From: Amycolatopsis sp. FDAARGOS 1241
Lineage (GTDB): Bacteria > Actinomycetota > Actinomycetes > Mycobacteriales > Pseudonocardiaceae
Direction: 5' to 3'
Assembly (NCBI RefSeq): GCF_016889705.1
Contig: NZ_CP069526.1
Span: 8,088,001 to 8,152,000 of the forward strand
Length of the DNA: 64,000 nucleotides
Shown: piece after piece, positions 47,559 through 56,484 of the stretch
Layout: every line of letters begins with the position of its first letter
How positions within the stretch are numbered: the stretch's first letter is position 1
The notes under the pieces: generated by a model
What the model saw: the letters and a program-made list of their open reading frames with translations, nothing else
What the model was told of the DNA's origin: nothing
Databases searched by the model: none
Position numbers and translations under genes: made by a program

Positions 47559-48137
47559 ATGGACCAGCCCACGTTGCGCACCCGGCGGCTGACCCTCGTC
47601 CCGCTGGCCGACGAGCACCTCGAACTCGAGGTCCGACTGGACTCCGATCCCGAGGTGATGCGCTACCTCATCGGCCGCGCCGCGTCTCGAGCCGAGGTCG
47701 AGCGCGCCCACCGTCGCCGGCTGGCGGCCGCGCGCGAAGTGCCCGGTCTGGGCTTCTGGGCCGGTTTCGCCGCGGCCGGGTTCGTCGGCTGGTGGATCCT
47801 GCAACCCCCGCACGGCCCGGACCAGGTCAAAACGCCGGGCGAAGCCGACCTCGGCTACCGCCTGTTGCGCAGCCGCTGGCGCCAGGGCTACGCCACGGAA
47901 GGCGCGTGCGAACTCCTCCGTTACGCCTTCGAAGACGTCGGTCTCGACCGCGTCTTCGCCCCGACCATGGCCGTCAACACCGCCTCCCGGGCGACCATGA
48001 GCGCCGCCGGCCTCACGTTCGCCCGCGCGTTCACCTCGGCCGCGGACGACGATCCGATCCCAGGCGCCGAGCACGGCGAAGTGGAGTACGAGCTGAGCCG
48101 GGCCGCGTGGCTGGCTCAGCGCAACCCGTCCGGGTAG
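47559..48137 (+). CDS. GNAT family N-acetyltransferase
   Basis: A 192-residue acetyltransferase of the RimJ/RimL type. RTRRLTLVPLADEHLELEVRLDSDPEVMRYLIG is the usual start, followed by GFVGWWILQPP, the acetyl-CoA loop LGYRLLRSRWRQGYATEGACELLRYAF and VFAPTMAVNTASRATMSAAGLTFA. No target can be assigned. It begins 36 bases after the kinase and ends with a 22-base overlap with the convergent merR-type gene. Confidence 0.86.
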   Translation: MDQPTLRTRRLTLVPLADEHLELEVRLDSDPEVMRYLIGRAASRAEVERAHRRRLAAAREVPGLGFWAGFAAAGFVGWWILQPPHGPDQVKTPGEADLGYRLLRSRWRQGYATEGACELLRYAFEDVGLDRVFAPTMAVNTASRATMSAAGLTFARAFTSAADDDPIPGAEHGEVEYELSRAAWLAQRNPSG

Positions 48138-48742
48138 CGCCGCCCGGATTCGGCGGCCTGGGCGAGGCGGCGCAGGCCCGCGAAGAGTCGATCGCCGAGG
48201 ACGGTGCCGACCACGGCGGCCTCGACGATGCGGTCGAGCGACGGCTGGGCGGCCAGGGTGTCCAGGTCGGTGACGGCGATGCGGTCGGCGAGATCCGCGT
48301 AATCGTCGAGGCGGTCGAGCAGGGCGGGGTGCCCCAGGGCGCGCAGGGCGCACAGCGTCGAGACCAGGCTGGGCGCCGCCGGGTGGTCGGGACCGAACTT
48401 CCAGCCGTGCGCGGCGGCGAGTGAGCTCAGCCGGTCCAGCGCCCACGCGCGGGCCTCGTCGTCGGTTTCGGCCGGGCCGCCCACGAGCGCGCGCTGCGTG
48501 ACGCCCAGGACCTCGTGCGTCGGCTCGCCCGCGTCGATCGCGGCCAGGACGTCGCCGACGGTGGCCACGGACAGGCCGCCGATGTCGAGCAGCGCGCGGA
48601 TGAGCTTGAGCCGCTGCACGTGCTCCTCGCCGTAGCGCGCCTGGTTGGGGCTGGTGCGCTCGCCGGGGTGCAGGAGCCCTTCGCGCAGGTAGTACTTGAT
48701 CGTCGCGACCGGCATCCCGGACGCGACGCTCAGCTCGGCCAT
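48116..48742 (-). CDS. MerR family transcriptional regulator
   Basis: A 208-residue regulator. The N-terminal winged helix is typical (ELSVASGMPVATIKYYLREGLLHPGERTSPNQARYGEEHVQRLKLIRALLD), and the C-terminal part (about 130 residues, ALVGGPAETDDEARAWALDRL) is a helical domain of unknown ligand. ATG 48742 is used; GTG 48748 two codons earlier is possible. Divergent from a membrane-protein gene; a 13-bp-arm palindrome sits between them over the target promoter. Confidence 0.88.
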   Translation of the reverse strand: MAELSVASGMPVATIKYYLREGLLHPGERTSPNQARYGEEHVQRLKLIRALLDIGGLSVATVGDVLAAIDAGEPTHEVLGVTQRALVGGPAETDDEARAWALDRLSSLAAAHGWKFGPDHPAAPSLVSTLCALRALGHPALLDRLDDYADLADRIAVTDLDTLAAQPSLDRIVEAAVVGTVLGDRLFAGLRRLAQAAESGRRYPDGLR

Positions 48743-48811
48743 CCGCACCGTCGAACCACTCCCATCTCGGGGAAAAACCCTGAGGACCTCTCAGCATGGA
48801 TAGTCTAGCTT

Positions 48812-48844
48812 CCCATAACGGATACTCGAACTATCCATTATGGG
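48812..48844. promoter_or_regulatory. palindromic MerR-type operator
   Basis: CCCATAACGGATA (48812-48824) and TATCCATTATGGG (48832-48844) are complementary at 12 of 13 positions with seven bases between. The right end touches the GGGAGG ribosome-binding site of the next gene. GGATAGT (48798-48804) adds another half site. Confidence 0.7.
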
Positions 48845-48852
48845 AGGACCTG

Positions 48853-49794
48853 ATGTTGCAGAGAACGCGCTCCTGGCACCGCCCGTCCACGACGTTCGCG
48901 CTGGCCCTGGCCGTGACGGCGGTGGTCTGCGTAGTCGCGATGGTCGTGGACCAGCGGACCGTGCTGGGCGCACCCGTATGGGACAAGCTGTTCAAGTTCG
49001 CCGTCTCGGGCGCGCTGTACTTCTTGACCTGGGGCTGGCTCGTGTCGCTGCTGCCCCGCTTCCAGCGCACCGCCCGGATCGCCACGGACGTCGTGATCGT
49101 GCTGTTCGCCGGCGAGTACGTGGTGATGGTGGGCCAGGCCGCCCGCGCTCGCCCGAGCCACTTCAACAACGCGACACCCCTCGACAAGACGCTGTTCACC
49201 GCCATGGGCGGTATGGTCGCCGGCATCTGGGTCGCGACGCTCGTGCTCACCGTCCTGCTGATGTTCACGCGCCTCGAAGACCGCGCCACGCACTGGGCCG
49301 TCCGCACCGGCGCGGTCATCTCCCTCACCGGCATCGGCCTCGGCGCTCTCATGCTCGGGCCGACAGCGCAGCAGCGCGCGCGGCTCAAGGCCACGGGCGC
49401 GTCGGACCTGATCGGCGCACACAGCGTCGGCGTTCCCGACGGCGGTGCCGGCCTGCCGATCCTCGGCTGGAGCACCACCGGCGGCGACCTGCGGATCCCC
49501 CACTTCACCGGCATGCACGCGTTGCAGCTGCTGCCGTTGCTCGCCCTCGGGCTCGGCCTGCTCGCCACCCGGTTCCCGCGCCTGCGCGACAGCGCCGTGC
49601 GCGTGCGGCTGGTGTGGGTCGGCTCGCTCGGCTACGCGGGCCTCGTCGCCCTCGTCACCTGGCAGGCAGTGCGCGGCGAACCCCTGGTCCACCCGAGCGC
49701 GGCCACGCTCACGGCCGCCGGGACGCTCGTCGCCACCGTCGCGCTGGGCGCCGCGGCTTCCGTCCGCCGCCCGCAGCGGGTGCTCGTGCGATGA
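48853..49794 (+). CDS. polytopic membrane protein, hypothetical
   Basis: A 313-residue protein with about eight hydrophobic segments (for example [79 protein letters not shown]). A conserved-looking [13 protein letters not shown] and [13 protein letters not shown] suggest a recurring actinobacterial family that I cannot name. GGGAGGACCTG upstream fixes ATG 48853. The stop overlaps the next start (ATGA), and the divergent MerR-type gene with its palindrome suggests induction of the pair by a small molecule or stress. Confidence 0.78.
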   Translation: MLQRTRSWHRPSTTFALALAVTAVVCVVAMVVDQRTVLGAPVWDKLFKFAVSGALYFLTWGWLVSLLPRFQRTARIATDVVIVLFAGEYVVMVGQAARARPSHFNNATPLDKTLFTAMGGMVAGIWVATLVLTVLLMFTRLEDRATHWAVRTGAVISLTGIGLGALMLGPTAQQRARLKATGASDLIGAHSVGVPDGGAGLPILGWSTTGGDLRIPHFTGMHALQLLPLLALGLGLLATRFPRLRDSAVRVRLVWVGSLGYAGLVALVTWQAVRGEPLVHPSAATLTAAGTLVATVALGAAASVRRPQRVLVR

Positions 49795-50216
49795 CCGGCC
49801 AGCTCTTCACCTGGGCGTTCCCCATCGCCGTCCCGTTCTGGGCGCTGATGATCTTCCTGCCGACGTGGCGCGGCACCCGCCGCATCGTGGCGTCGCCGTG
49901 GGTGCCGCTGCTGCCGCTGCTGTGCTACTTCGCGCTCGCCGTGGCGCACTTCGGCGAGCTGTGGCAGGCGGTCAGCCGCCCGGACTTGGCGCAGCTGCAA
50001 GCGTTTGCGGGCGCTCCCGCAGGGGCCGCGATCATCTGGGCGCACCTGATCGCGTTCGACCTGTTCCTCGGGCGGTGGATGTTCTTCGAGGCGCGGGACC
50101 GCGGGATCCCGTGGTGGCTGGTCAGCCCGGTCCTCGTGCTGACGATTTTCCTGTCCCCGTTCGGGCTGGTGGTGTTCCTGGTCGTCCGCACTGTCCGGAT
50201 ACGCTCGGCGCCATGA
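49791..50216 (+). CDS. ABA4-like family membrane protein
   Basis: A 141-residue protein with four hydrophobic segments. The part [49 protein letters not shown] matches the ABA4-like (DUF4281) pattern: a D-x-F-x-G-R-W in one helix and D/E-R-G-I-P before the next. ABA4 of plants is needed for neoxanthin formation; the bacterial members have no proven activity. Overlaps both neighbours by four bases (ATGA upstream, ATGA downstream), so it is translationally coupled to the membrane protein and to the nucleoside phosphorylase. Confidence 0.78.
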   Translation: MTGQLFTWAFPIAVPFWALMIFLPTWRGTRRIVASPWVPLLPLLCYFALAVAHFGELWQAVSRPDLAQLQAFAGAPAGAAIIWAHLIAFDLFLGRWMFFEARDRGIPWWLVSPVLVLTIFLSPFGLVVFLVVRTVRIRSAP

Positions 50217-50998
50217 CCAACCACGAGGAAGCGGCCGCGGCCGCCATCGCCGAGCGCACCGGCGTCGAGAAGCACGACATCGCCGTGGTGCTGGGCTCGG
50301 GCTGGCGCCCGGCCGCGGACGTGATCGGGACGGCCGACGCGGAGATCCCGTTCGGCGACCTGCCCGGTTTCACCACCCCGGGTGCCGTGGGGCACCGCGG
50401 GACCGTTCGTTCGCTGCAGGTGGGCGACAAGCGCGCCCTCGTGCTGCTGGGCCGCACGCACTTCTACGAGGGCAAGGGCATCGACCAGGTCGTGCACAAC
50501 GTGCGCACGGCCGCCGCGGCCGGCGCCCGGACGGTGCTGCTCACCAACGCGGCCGGCGGCCTGCGCGAGGGCTTCCACGTCGGGCAGCCCGTGCTGATCT
50601 CCGACCACCTCAACCTCACGGCCCGCTCGCCGATCGTCGGCGCGAACTTCGTCGATCTCACCGACCTCTACTCCCCCCGCCTGCGCGGCCTCGCGAAGGA
50701 GATCGACGGGACGCTCGAAGAAGGCGTGTACGCCGGCTTGCCCGGCCCGCACTTCGAGACGCCCGCCGAAATCCGCATGCTGCGCACGATGGGCGCGGAC
50801 CTCGTCGGCATGTCGACCGTGCTCGAGGCCATCGCGGCCCGCGCGGCCGGGATCGAGGTGTTCGGCCTGTCGCTCGTCACGAACCTCGCCGCGGGCATGA
50901 CGGGCGAACCGCTCGACCACGAAGAAGTCCTCGAAGCGGGCCGCCAAGCGGCGACGCGCATGGGCTCGCTCCTGAAGGACCTCATCAGCAGGGCATGA
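50213..50998 (+). CDS. punA: purine nucleoside phosphorylase (trimeric class)
   Basis: A 261-residue salvage enzyme that splits inosine or guanosine with phosphate to base and ribose 1-phosphate. The family motifs are clear: [73 protein letters not shown] and [16 protein letters not shown], with the base-contact [10 protein letters not shown]. Called deoD in the Rv3307 position although it belongs to the trimeric (PunA) class. Start overlaps the ABA4-like stop. Confidence 0.94.
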   Translation: MTNHEEAAAAAIAERTGVEKHDIAVVLGSGWRPAADVIGTADAEIPFGDLPGFTTPGAVGHRGTVRSLQVGDKRALVLLGRTHFYEGKGIDQVVHNVRTAAAAGARTVLLTNAAGGLREGFHVGQPVLISDHLNLTARSPIVGANFVDLTDLYSPRLRGLAKEIDGTLEEGVYAGLPGPHFETPAEIRMLRTMGADLVGMSTVLEAIAARAAGIEVFGLSLVTNLAAGMTGEPLDHEEVLEAGRQAATRMGSLLKDLISRA

Positions 50999-51039
50999 CG
51001 CGCTCCGTGCCGGGCCTCCCGCGAGAGGCCCGGCACGGC

Positions 51040-52194
51040 TCAGGCGTAATCGGGCAGCTGTGCCGCGACCTCTTCGGGCGAGGGCATTCCCGCCACCTCG
51101 GCGGCGAGCCCGCGCACGGCGTCGGCCACGGCCGGGTCCGCGAGCAGCCGGCGAGCCTTCTCCCGCACGGCCTCGGCCGTCACCTCGTCGCCCAGCAGGC
51201 GTTCGCCGACGCCGGCCGTCACCACGGCCTCGGCGTTCGTGAACTGGTCCGCGCCCTGCGGCAGCACGAGCTGCGGCGCGCCGGCGGCGAACGCGCCCAT
51301 CGTCGTGCCACTGCCGCCGTGGTGCACCACGAGGTCCACGTGCGGCAGCAACTCCGACTGCGGCACCCACGCCTCCAGCCGGACGTTCGCCGGTACCTCG
51401 CCGAGAGCCGCGACGTCCACCGCCGGCCCGGTCGCCACCAGCACGTCGGCGTCGAGCGCGGCCAGCCCGGTGATCGCCGCGGTGAGCACGTGCGACTGGC
51501 TCATCGGCGTGGTACCCAGCGTCAGGTAGACCAGCGGACGGCTCCGGTCGCGGTTCGCGACGCCCGCGGGCAGGTCGGCGGGCTCGCTCCAGCCGACCGG
51601 CCGCAGCGGCAGCCGCCGGGCGCGCGCGAGGAACTCGGGCGACTGCACCGACGGCGGGCAGATGTCGACGAACGGGTTGCCCCACGACGGCCGATCACCG
51701 CCGGTGATGCCGAGTTCGGCAGCGTAGTCGTCGAGCGCTCCGTGGATCTCCATCATCAGCCCGTCGGCCGACACCCGGCCGAAGCCGTGGCCCATGGCCG
51801 GCAGGCCGGCCTTCCTCGCGGCGAACGCGCCGCCGGAGTTGCCGACCTCGTAGACGACGAGGTCCGGCCGGTCCTGCTCGAAGAGCGCGCCGAGGTCGGC
51901 GAGGAACCGCTCGGGCAGCACGCGGCCGAAGACCCTGCCGATCGTCTCGTTCAGGACCTCCTCCGGCACCTCGCGCCGCCGCCGTCCGGGGTCACCGGAG
52001 AACTGCGAGGCGAAGGCTTCGTGGATCGTCAGGCCGGCCTTGGCGGGCTCCAGCCCGGCCTTCTCGAGCACCGGGTGGAAGTCCTCCGCCGTCGCGAAGA
52101 CGACGTGGTGCCCGGCGGCGCGCGCGGCGACCGCCAGGGGCATCAGCGGATAGAGGTGGCCGTGGGACGCGAGGGAGGTGAAGACAAGTCGCAC
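51040..52194 (-). CDS. GT1 family glycosyltransferase (MGT/YjiC-type)
   Basis: A 384-residue GT-B enzyme that transfers an NDP-sugar to a small acceptor such as a macrolide, phenol or flavonoid. The N-terminal acceptor domain begins RLVFTSLASHGHLYPLMPLAVAARAAGHHVVFAT with the catalytic-type His of SHGH. The C-terminal donor site has LVYLTLGTTPMS, LEAWVPQSELLPHVDLVVHHGGSGTTMGAFAAGAPQLVLPQGADQFTNAEAV, the UDPGT signature. GTG 52194 chosen from the homology start. Usually detoxifies antibiotics or decorates secondary metabolites; no biosynthetic cluster is next to it. Confidence 0.88.
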   Translation of the reverse strand: MRLVFTSLASHGHLYPLMPLAVAARAAGHHVVFATAEDFHPVLEKAGLEPAKAGLTIHEAFASQFSGDPGRRRREVPEEVLNETIGRVFGRVLPERFLADLGALFEQDRPDLVVYEVGNSGGAFAARKAGLPAMGHGFGRVSADGLMMEIHGALDDYAAELGITGGDRPSWGNPFVDICPPSVQSPEFLARARRLPLRPVGWSEPADLPAGVANRDRSRPLVYLTLGTTPMSQSHVLTAAITGLAALDADVLVATGPAVDVAALGEVPANVRLEAWVPQSELLPHVDLVVHHGGSGTTMGAFAAGAPQLVLPQGADQFTNAEAVVTAGVGERLLGDEVTAEAVREKARRLLADPAVADAVRGLAAEVAGMPSPEEVAAQLPDYA

Positions 52195-52226
52195 CAGCCC
52201 GACGTTAGCGACTCCGCTGCCGGCCG

Positions 52227-53105
52227 TCAGGCGATTTCGGCGAGAACCCGGCTGGTTCTTTCTTGCTCCGCAACGGATCCGTAAGGCGCGGCCCAAAACT
52301 CGGTCACGCCGGCGTCGTGCAGCCGTTTCAGCTGCCCGGCCACGGCGTCCTCGTCGCCGACGACCGCGACGTCTCCCGCGCCCGCCACGCCTTCGCGGTC
52401 GAACCCCGCCCGGTACTCGTTCGCGATCGCGGCCATCGCGAAGGTTTCGGCGATCCGCGCCCGGACGCCGGCCTCGTCGGCGGTGACGCACACCGGCAGC
52501 CCGGCGATCACGCGCTTCCCGTCCCCGAGTCGCGGCACGATGTGCCCGGCGAGCGTGCGCGGCCCGGTCAGCCACGTCACCGTGCCGTCGGCGAGCTCAC
52601 GCGCCACCCGCAGCATCGCCGGCCCCAGCGCCGCCACGACCACCGACGGCGCCCGCGCCCCGGGCACCGCCACCGACCCGACGGCCGTGAGCGTTTCCCC
52701 TTGGTGCACAACACTTTCCCCGCGCAGCAACGGGTTCAACAGGGTGAGGTACTCGCGCATCCGCCGCGCCGGCCGGTCGGTGGCCAACCCGAACACCGGC
52801 CCCACCATCGCCCCGATGCCCGCACCGACACCGAGCGTCAGGCGGTTGCCCGTCACGGCCTGCACGCTCAGCGCCTGGCCCGCCAGCACCAGCGGGTGCC
52901 GCTGCGGTACGGGCACCACGGCCGTCCCGAACCGGAGGCCTTCGACGTGCCCCACGGCGGCCAGCGCCACCATCGCGTCCCAGCCGAACCCCTGGCTCAC
53001 CCACGCCGTCGCGAACCCGGCCGCCGCCGCTTCCCGCGCCTGGTGGAGCAGCTCAGCCGCCCCGGCCGGGCCGCGCAGGTCCCCGATCGCGATCCCGATC
53101 TGCAC
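52227..53105 (-). CDS. LLM class F420-dependent oxidoreductase
   Basis: A 292-residue luciferase-like barrel protein. Markers are IGIAIGDLRGPAGAAELLHQAREAAAAGFATAWVSQGFGWDAMVALAA, GTAVVPVPQRHPLVLAGQALSVQAVTGNRLTLGVGAG, and the late DGTVTWLTGPRTLAGHIVP, all as in the F420-dependent group of actinobacteria (coenzyme choice inferred from family). Substrate unknown. Starts at ATG 53105, divergent from a TetR gene 89 bases away that has repeats in the gap; it ends 32 bases before the glycosyltransferase start on the same strand, so these may share a transcript. Confidence 0.87.
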   Translation of the reverse strand: MQIGIAIGDLRGPAGAAELLHQAREAAAAGFATAWVSQGFGWDAMVALAAVGHVEGLRFGTAVVPVPQRHPLVLAGQALSVQAVTGNRLTLGVGAGIGAMVGPVFGLATDRPARRMREYLTLLNPLLRGESVVHQGETLTAVGSVAVPGARAPSVVVAALGPAMLRVARELADGTVTWLTGPRTLAGHIVPRLGDGKRVIAGLPVCVTADEAGVRARIAETFAMAAIANEYRAGFDREGVAGAGDVAVVGDEDAVAGQLKRLHDAGVTEFWAAPYGSVAEQERTSRVLAEIA

Positions 53106-53120
53106 TCGGTCCTCCTAAGC

Positions 53121-53171
53121 GGGGTGCCACCCCAGTTGTGTCCGGCTACGATACGGAGGGCCACCCCACTT
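53121..53171. promoter_or_regulatory. repeat pair in the LLM/TetR divergent promoter
   Basis: GCCACCCCAGTT (53126-53137) is repeated with one change at 53160-53171. The first copy is part of the perfect palindrome GGGGTG-C-CACCCC (53121-53133). These are probable binding sites for the TetR protein encoded next to them. Confidence 0.5.
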
Positions 53172-53194
53172 CCGCAACCATGGAGGAAAAGCCG

Positions 53195-53725
53195 ATGCGA
53201 GCCGACGCCCGCCGCAACTACGAGCGGGTGCTCGCGACGGCCGTCGAGGTCGTCGCGGACCAGGGAGCGGAGGCGTCGCTGGAGGAGATCGCGCGGCGCG
53301 CGGGCGTCGGGTCGGCGACTCTGCACCGCCACTTCCCGGGCCGGGCCGCACTCCTGGAGGCGGTGTTCCACGAACGCGTCGAAGGCTTGTGCGCGCGAGC
53401 CGCGGAGCTGGAAACCGCCGCACAGCCGGGAGAAGCGCTGGTCACGTGGCTGCGCGCGGTCGTCGCGCACGCGGCGGAGGCCCGCGGCCTCGGAGCGGCC
53501 CTGCTGATCGGCGCCAAGGAGGGCCGCGAGTACCACGCGAAGATCCGCGACGCCGGCCACCGGCTGCTCACGCGCGCCCAGCGAGCCGGCGAGGCGAACG
53601 AAGCCGGCATCGACGACCTGCTCCTGCTCGTCAACGCCATCTCCCTCGCGACCGAGGACGACGCCGCGCGCGCCGAAGCGCTGCTCGGCCTCGTGGTCGA
53701 GGGCATCCGGCGCGAGCACCCGTAA
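53195..53725 (+). CDS. TetR/AcrR family transcriptional regulator
   Basis: A 176-residue repressor. HTH: RNYERVLATAVEVVADQGAEASLEEIARRAGVGSATLHRHFPGRAALLEAVF. The C-terminal half (ALVTWLRAVVAHAAEARGLGAALLIG, DLLLLVNAISLATEDDAARAEALLGLVVEGI) resembles the SbtR-like C-terminal domain of actinobacterial TetRs. ATG 53195 is set by GGAGG eight bases upstream; ATG 53180 in the same frame overlaps that site. Likely represses the divergent LLM oxidoreductase gene. Confidence 0.9.
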   Translation: MRADARRNYERVLATAVEVVADQGAEASLEEIARRAGVGSATLHRHFPGRAALLEAVFHERVEGLCARAAELETAAQPGEALVTWLRAVVAHAAEARGLGAALLIGAKEGREYHAKIRDAGHRLLTRAQRAGEANEAGIDDLLLLVNAISLATEDDAARAEALLGLVVEGIRREHP

Positions 53726-53734
53726 CCTGATCCG

Positions 53735-55366
53735 GTGCCGACCACCCTGAACTCCGAACTGCGCGATGCCACCTTCCGTTGGATCGCCGAAGACCCCGAC
53801 CCCGAGACGCGCGACGAGTTGCAGCGCGTGCTCGCCCGCGCGCTGGGCCAGGAGCCCGGCGCGGCGGACGAGGTCGCCGACCGCATGGCGGGACCGCTCG
53901 AGTTCGGCACGGCCGGGCTGCGCGGGCCGGTGCGGGCGGGGCCCAACGGGATGAACGTCGCGGTCGTCACGCGGACCACGGCGGGCGTCGCGCAGTGGCT
54001 GAAGGTCAAGGGCCACGAGGGGGGCGTGGTCGTGGTCGGGCGGGACGCGCGGCACGGATCGGAGGCGTTCGCACAGGCGACCGCCGAGGTGCTGACCGCC
54101 GCGGGCTTCGCCGTGAAGGTCCTGCCGCAGCCGTTGCCGACGCCGCTGCTCGCGTACTCCGTGAAGCACTACGGCGCGGTCGCCGGGGTCCAGATCACCG
54201 CGTCGCACAACCCGCCCGCGGACAACGGCTACAAGCTCTACGACGGCACCGGCGGACAGATCGTGCCACCGTCGGACGGGGAGATCGAGCGGCTCATCCA
54301 GGCCGCGCCCGCCGCGATCGGCGTCGAACGCGCGCCCGGCGCCGAGGTCGTCGATCCGCGCCCGGCCTACCTCGCCGATGTCGCGGCCCTTCCCCGCGGA
54401 GCTGCGCGCGAGCTGCGCATCGCGGCGACCGCGCTACACGGCGTGGGAGCCGAAACTCTCGAACAGGCACTCGCGCAGGCCGGGTTCACCGACGTCCACT
54501 TCGTCGCCGCGCAGTCGCAGCCCGACGCGGACTTCCCCACCGTCTCGTTCCCCAACCCGGAGGAACCCGGCGCCACCGACCTGCTCCTGGCGCTCGCGTC
54601 CGAAGTGGACGCCGACCTCGCCGTGGCGCTCGATCCCGACGCCGACCGCTGCGCCCTCGGCGTGCGCGGCCGCGACGGCGTGTGGCGCATGCTCCGCGGC
54701 GACGAGACGGGCGTGCTGCTCGGCTCGCACCTGCTGTCCACAACGGACAACACCGATCCCCTCGTGGCCACGACGATCGTGTCGTCGTCACTCCTCGGCG
54801 AGCTGGCGAAAGCCGCGGGCGCGCGCTACGCCGAGACGCTGACGGGCTTCAAGTGGCTCGTGCGTGCCGGCGAAGGGCTGATCTTCGCGTACGAAGAAGC
54901 GCTCGGGGTGTGCGTGAATCCCGGCTTCGTGCGGGACAAGGACGGCATCGCTGCGTCGGTCTTCGCGGCCGGGTTCGCCGCGGCGCTCAAGGCCGAGGGC
55001 CGCACGCCGCTCGACGTGCTCGACGACATCGCGACGCGCCACGGCGTGCACCTCACCGACCAGGTTTCGCTGCGGGTCACCGATCTCGCCGTGCGCAGCG
55101 AGCTCGTGGCCGGCCTGCGCGCGCAGCCACCCGCGACGCTGGGCGGCATCGCCGTGACGCTGGAGGACCTGCTGCCCGGCGCCGACGTGCTGCGGCTGCG
55201 CGGGGAAGATCTGCGCGTGGTGATCCGCCCGTCGGGCACCGAGCCGAAGCTGAAAGCCTACCTGCAGGTCGTGGCGCAGGTCGAAGGTGACCTCGAAGCG
55301 GCTCGCGCCAGCGCGTCGGACCGCCTCAGCGCGGTGCGCCGGGACATCGACACGCTGCTGAGCTGA
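53735..55366 (+). CDS. pmmB: phospho-sugar mutase (phosphomannomutase/phosphoglucomutase)
   Basis: A 543-residue alpha-D-phosphohexomutase that interconverts 1- and 6-phosphates of hexoses or pentoses. All four domain marks are visible: GPLEFGTAGLRGPVRAG, the phosphoserine loop GVQITASHNPPADNGYK, metal-binding ALDPDADRCALG, the sugar-binding loop GFVRDKDGIAAS, and the phosphate-binding VIRPSGTEPKLKAYL. GTG start 53735, ten bases after the tetR stop. It pairs with the nucleoside phosphorylase in Rv3307-Rv3308, where it may use ribose 1-phosphate, but here three genes separate them. Confidence 0.93.
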   Translation: MPTTLNSELRDATFRWIAEDPDPETRDELQRVLARALGQEPGAADEVADRMAGPLEFGTAGLRGPVRAGPNGMNVAVVTRTTAGVAQWLKVKGHEGGVVVVGRDARHGSEAFAQATAEVLTAAGFAVKVLPQPLPTPLLAYSVKHYGAVAGVQITASHNPPADNGYKLYDGTGGQIVPPSDGEIERLIQAAPAAIGVERAPGAEVVDPRPAYLADVAALPRGAARELRIAATALHGVGAETLEQALAQAGFTDVHFVAAQSQPDADFPTVSFPNPEEPGATDLLLALASEVDADLAVALDPDADRCALGVRGRDGVWRMLRGDETGVLLGSHLLSTTDNTDPLVATTIVSSSLLGELAKAAGARYAETLTGFKWLVRAGEGLIFAYEEALGVCVNPGFVRDKDGIAASVFAAGFAAALKAEGRTPLDVLDDIATRHGVHLTDQVSLRVTDLAVRSELVAGLRAQPPATLGGIAVTLEDLLPGADVLRLRGEDLRVVIRPSGTEPKLKAYLQVVAQVEGDLEAARASASDRLSAVRRDIDTLLS

Positions 55367-55375
55367 CCGGCGCCG

Positions 55376-55690
55376 GGACCCCGCGTCCGGGGCCCGGTCC
55401 AGCAGGCTCGGTCCGAACAGGCCGGCGACGTCGACCACCAGCAGCACCACGAACGCGGCGATGAACTCCCGTCGCCGCAACGCGATCGCCGGCGCCAGGC
55501 CGGCGGGCGCGAGCCACGGACACAGTTCGTCCAGCCCACCGGACCACGGATCGCTGAAGCGGAAGATCGCGCTGACGAACGCTTCGATGAGCGTCACGAG
55601 CGTGCCGACGAGCCGGCCACGCCGAGTACCACCAGCGCGGACACGGCGAGCGCCGGCCGCAGTCTGTCGCCCCCCCCACCGGCCCCAGCC
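55376..55690 (-). pseudogene. possible remnant of a membrane protein
   Basis: On the minus strand this gap reads RLRPALAVSALVVLGVAG, and after a frame change near 55620, VGTLVTLIEAFVSAIFRF, then WLAPAGLAPAIALRRREFIAAFVVLLVVDVAGLFGPSLLDR. Three hydrophobic segments with normal codon use suggest the eroded piece of a small membrane protein. There is no stop before it runs antisense into pmmB and no clean start, so it is not a working gene. The family is not recognised. Confidence 0.35.
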
Positions 55691-55730
55691 TGCCCCGCGC
55701 GCACGCCCGCACAAGTGGCAGGCTGCGGGC

Positions 55731-56183
55731 ATGGCCACGTTGCTGATCGTGCACCACACGCCGTCGCCGTCGACGCAGGCGATGTTCGAAGCCGTGCTCG
55801 CGGGCGCGAAGCACCCGGACATCGAGGGCGTCGACGTCGTCCGCCGCCCCGCGCTCGGCGCGACCGCCGCGGACGTGCTCGCCGCCGACGGCTATCTGCT
55901 CGGCACGCCCGCGAACCTCGGCAGCATGAGCGGTGCGCTCAAGCACTTCTTCGACACCGTCTACTACCCGTGTCTCGACTCGACGCGCGGCCGCCCGTTC
56001 GGCGCGTACGTGCACGGCAACAACGACACGTCGGGCACGGTGCGCCAGCTGGATTCCATCACGACGGGGCTGGGCTGGACGCAGGTCGCGGGCCCCGTGC
56101 TGGTCACGGGCGAACCGGACAAAGCAGCGCTGGAAGCTTTGCAGGAGCTGGGTGCGACCGTGGCCGCCACGCTCATGGCCTGA
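55731..56183 (+). CDS. flavodoxin-fold NAD(P)H-dependent FMN reductase-like protein
   Basis: A 150-residue flavodoxin-fold protein. LLIVHHTPSPSTQAMFEAVLAGAKH is the phosphate-binding start, DGYLLGTPANLGSMSGALKHFFDTVYYPC the second FMN-contact loop (as in WrbA and FMN reductases), and GRPFGAYVHGNNDTSGTVRQLDSIT the third. Electron carrier or small reductase; partner unknown. ATG 55731. Confidence 0.8.
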   Translation: MATLLIVHHTPSPSTQAMFEAVLAGAKHPDIEGVDVVRRPALGATAADVLAADGYLLGTPANLGSMSGALKHFFDTVYYPCLDSTRGRPFGAYVHGNNDTSGTVRQLDSITTGLGWTQVAGPVLVTGEPDKAALEALQELGATVAATLMA

Positions 56184-56484
56184 ATGGACCCCGGAGAATA
56201 AGGGGCCTGTCACCGGAAGCCCTGGGGGTCGACCTCCGGCAACAGGCCAGATCAAGGGTTCGCAACGAAGGCGATCAACCTTGACGCCGTCAAGCGTACT
56301 ACAAACGGCTGATCATGACGAGCCGGGCGCAGGACAAGATCCCGCTCCGGGTTCCGGACACTCCCGGGGCACGGACGTCCGGAGCGGGACGCGGCCACGG
56401 TAAACCACTGCATACAGGACCTGTCAACAGATGCGTACAGTAGAGGCGGCGTTACGATCCGGCTGAACGGCGAAGGGGGCGGGC
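56184..56484. other. intergenic region with the promoter of the XRE gene
   Basis: No gene is seen. The last 80 bases are less GC-rich: ACAGG-A-CCTGT (about 56415-56425) is a perfect palindrome, and the words CATACAG and CGTACAG flank it. They precede a ribosome-binding site GAAGGGGGCGGGC at the XRE start, so this is the likely autoregulated promoter. Confidence 0.45.
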
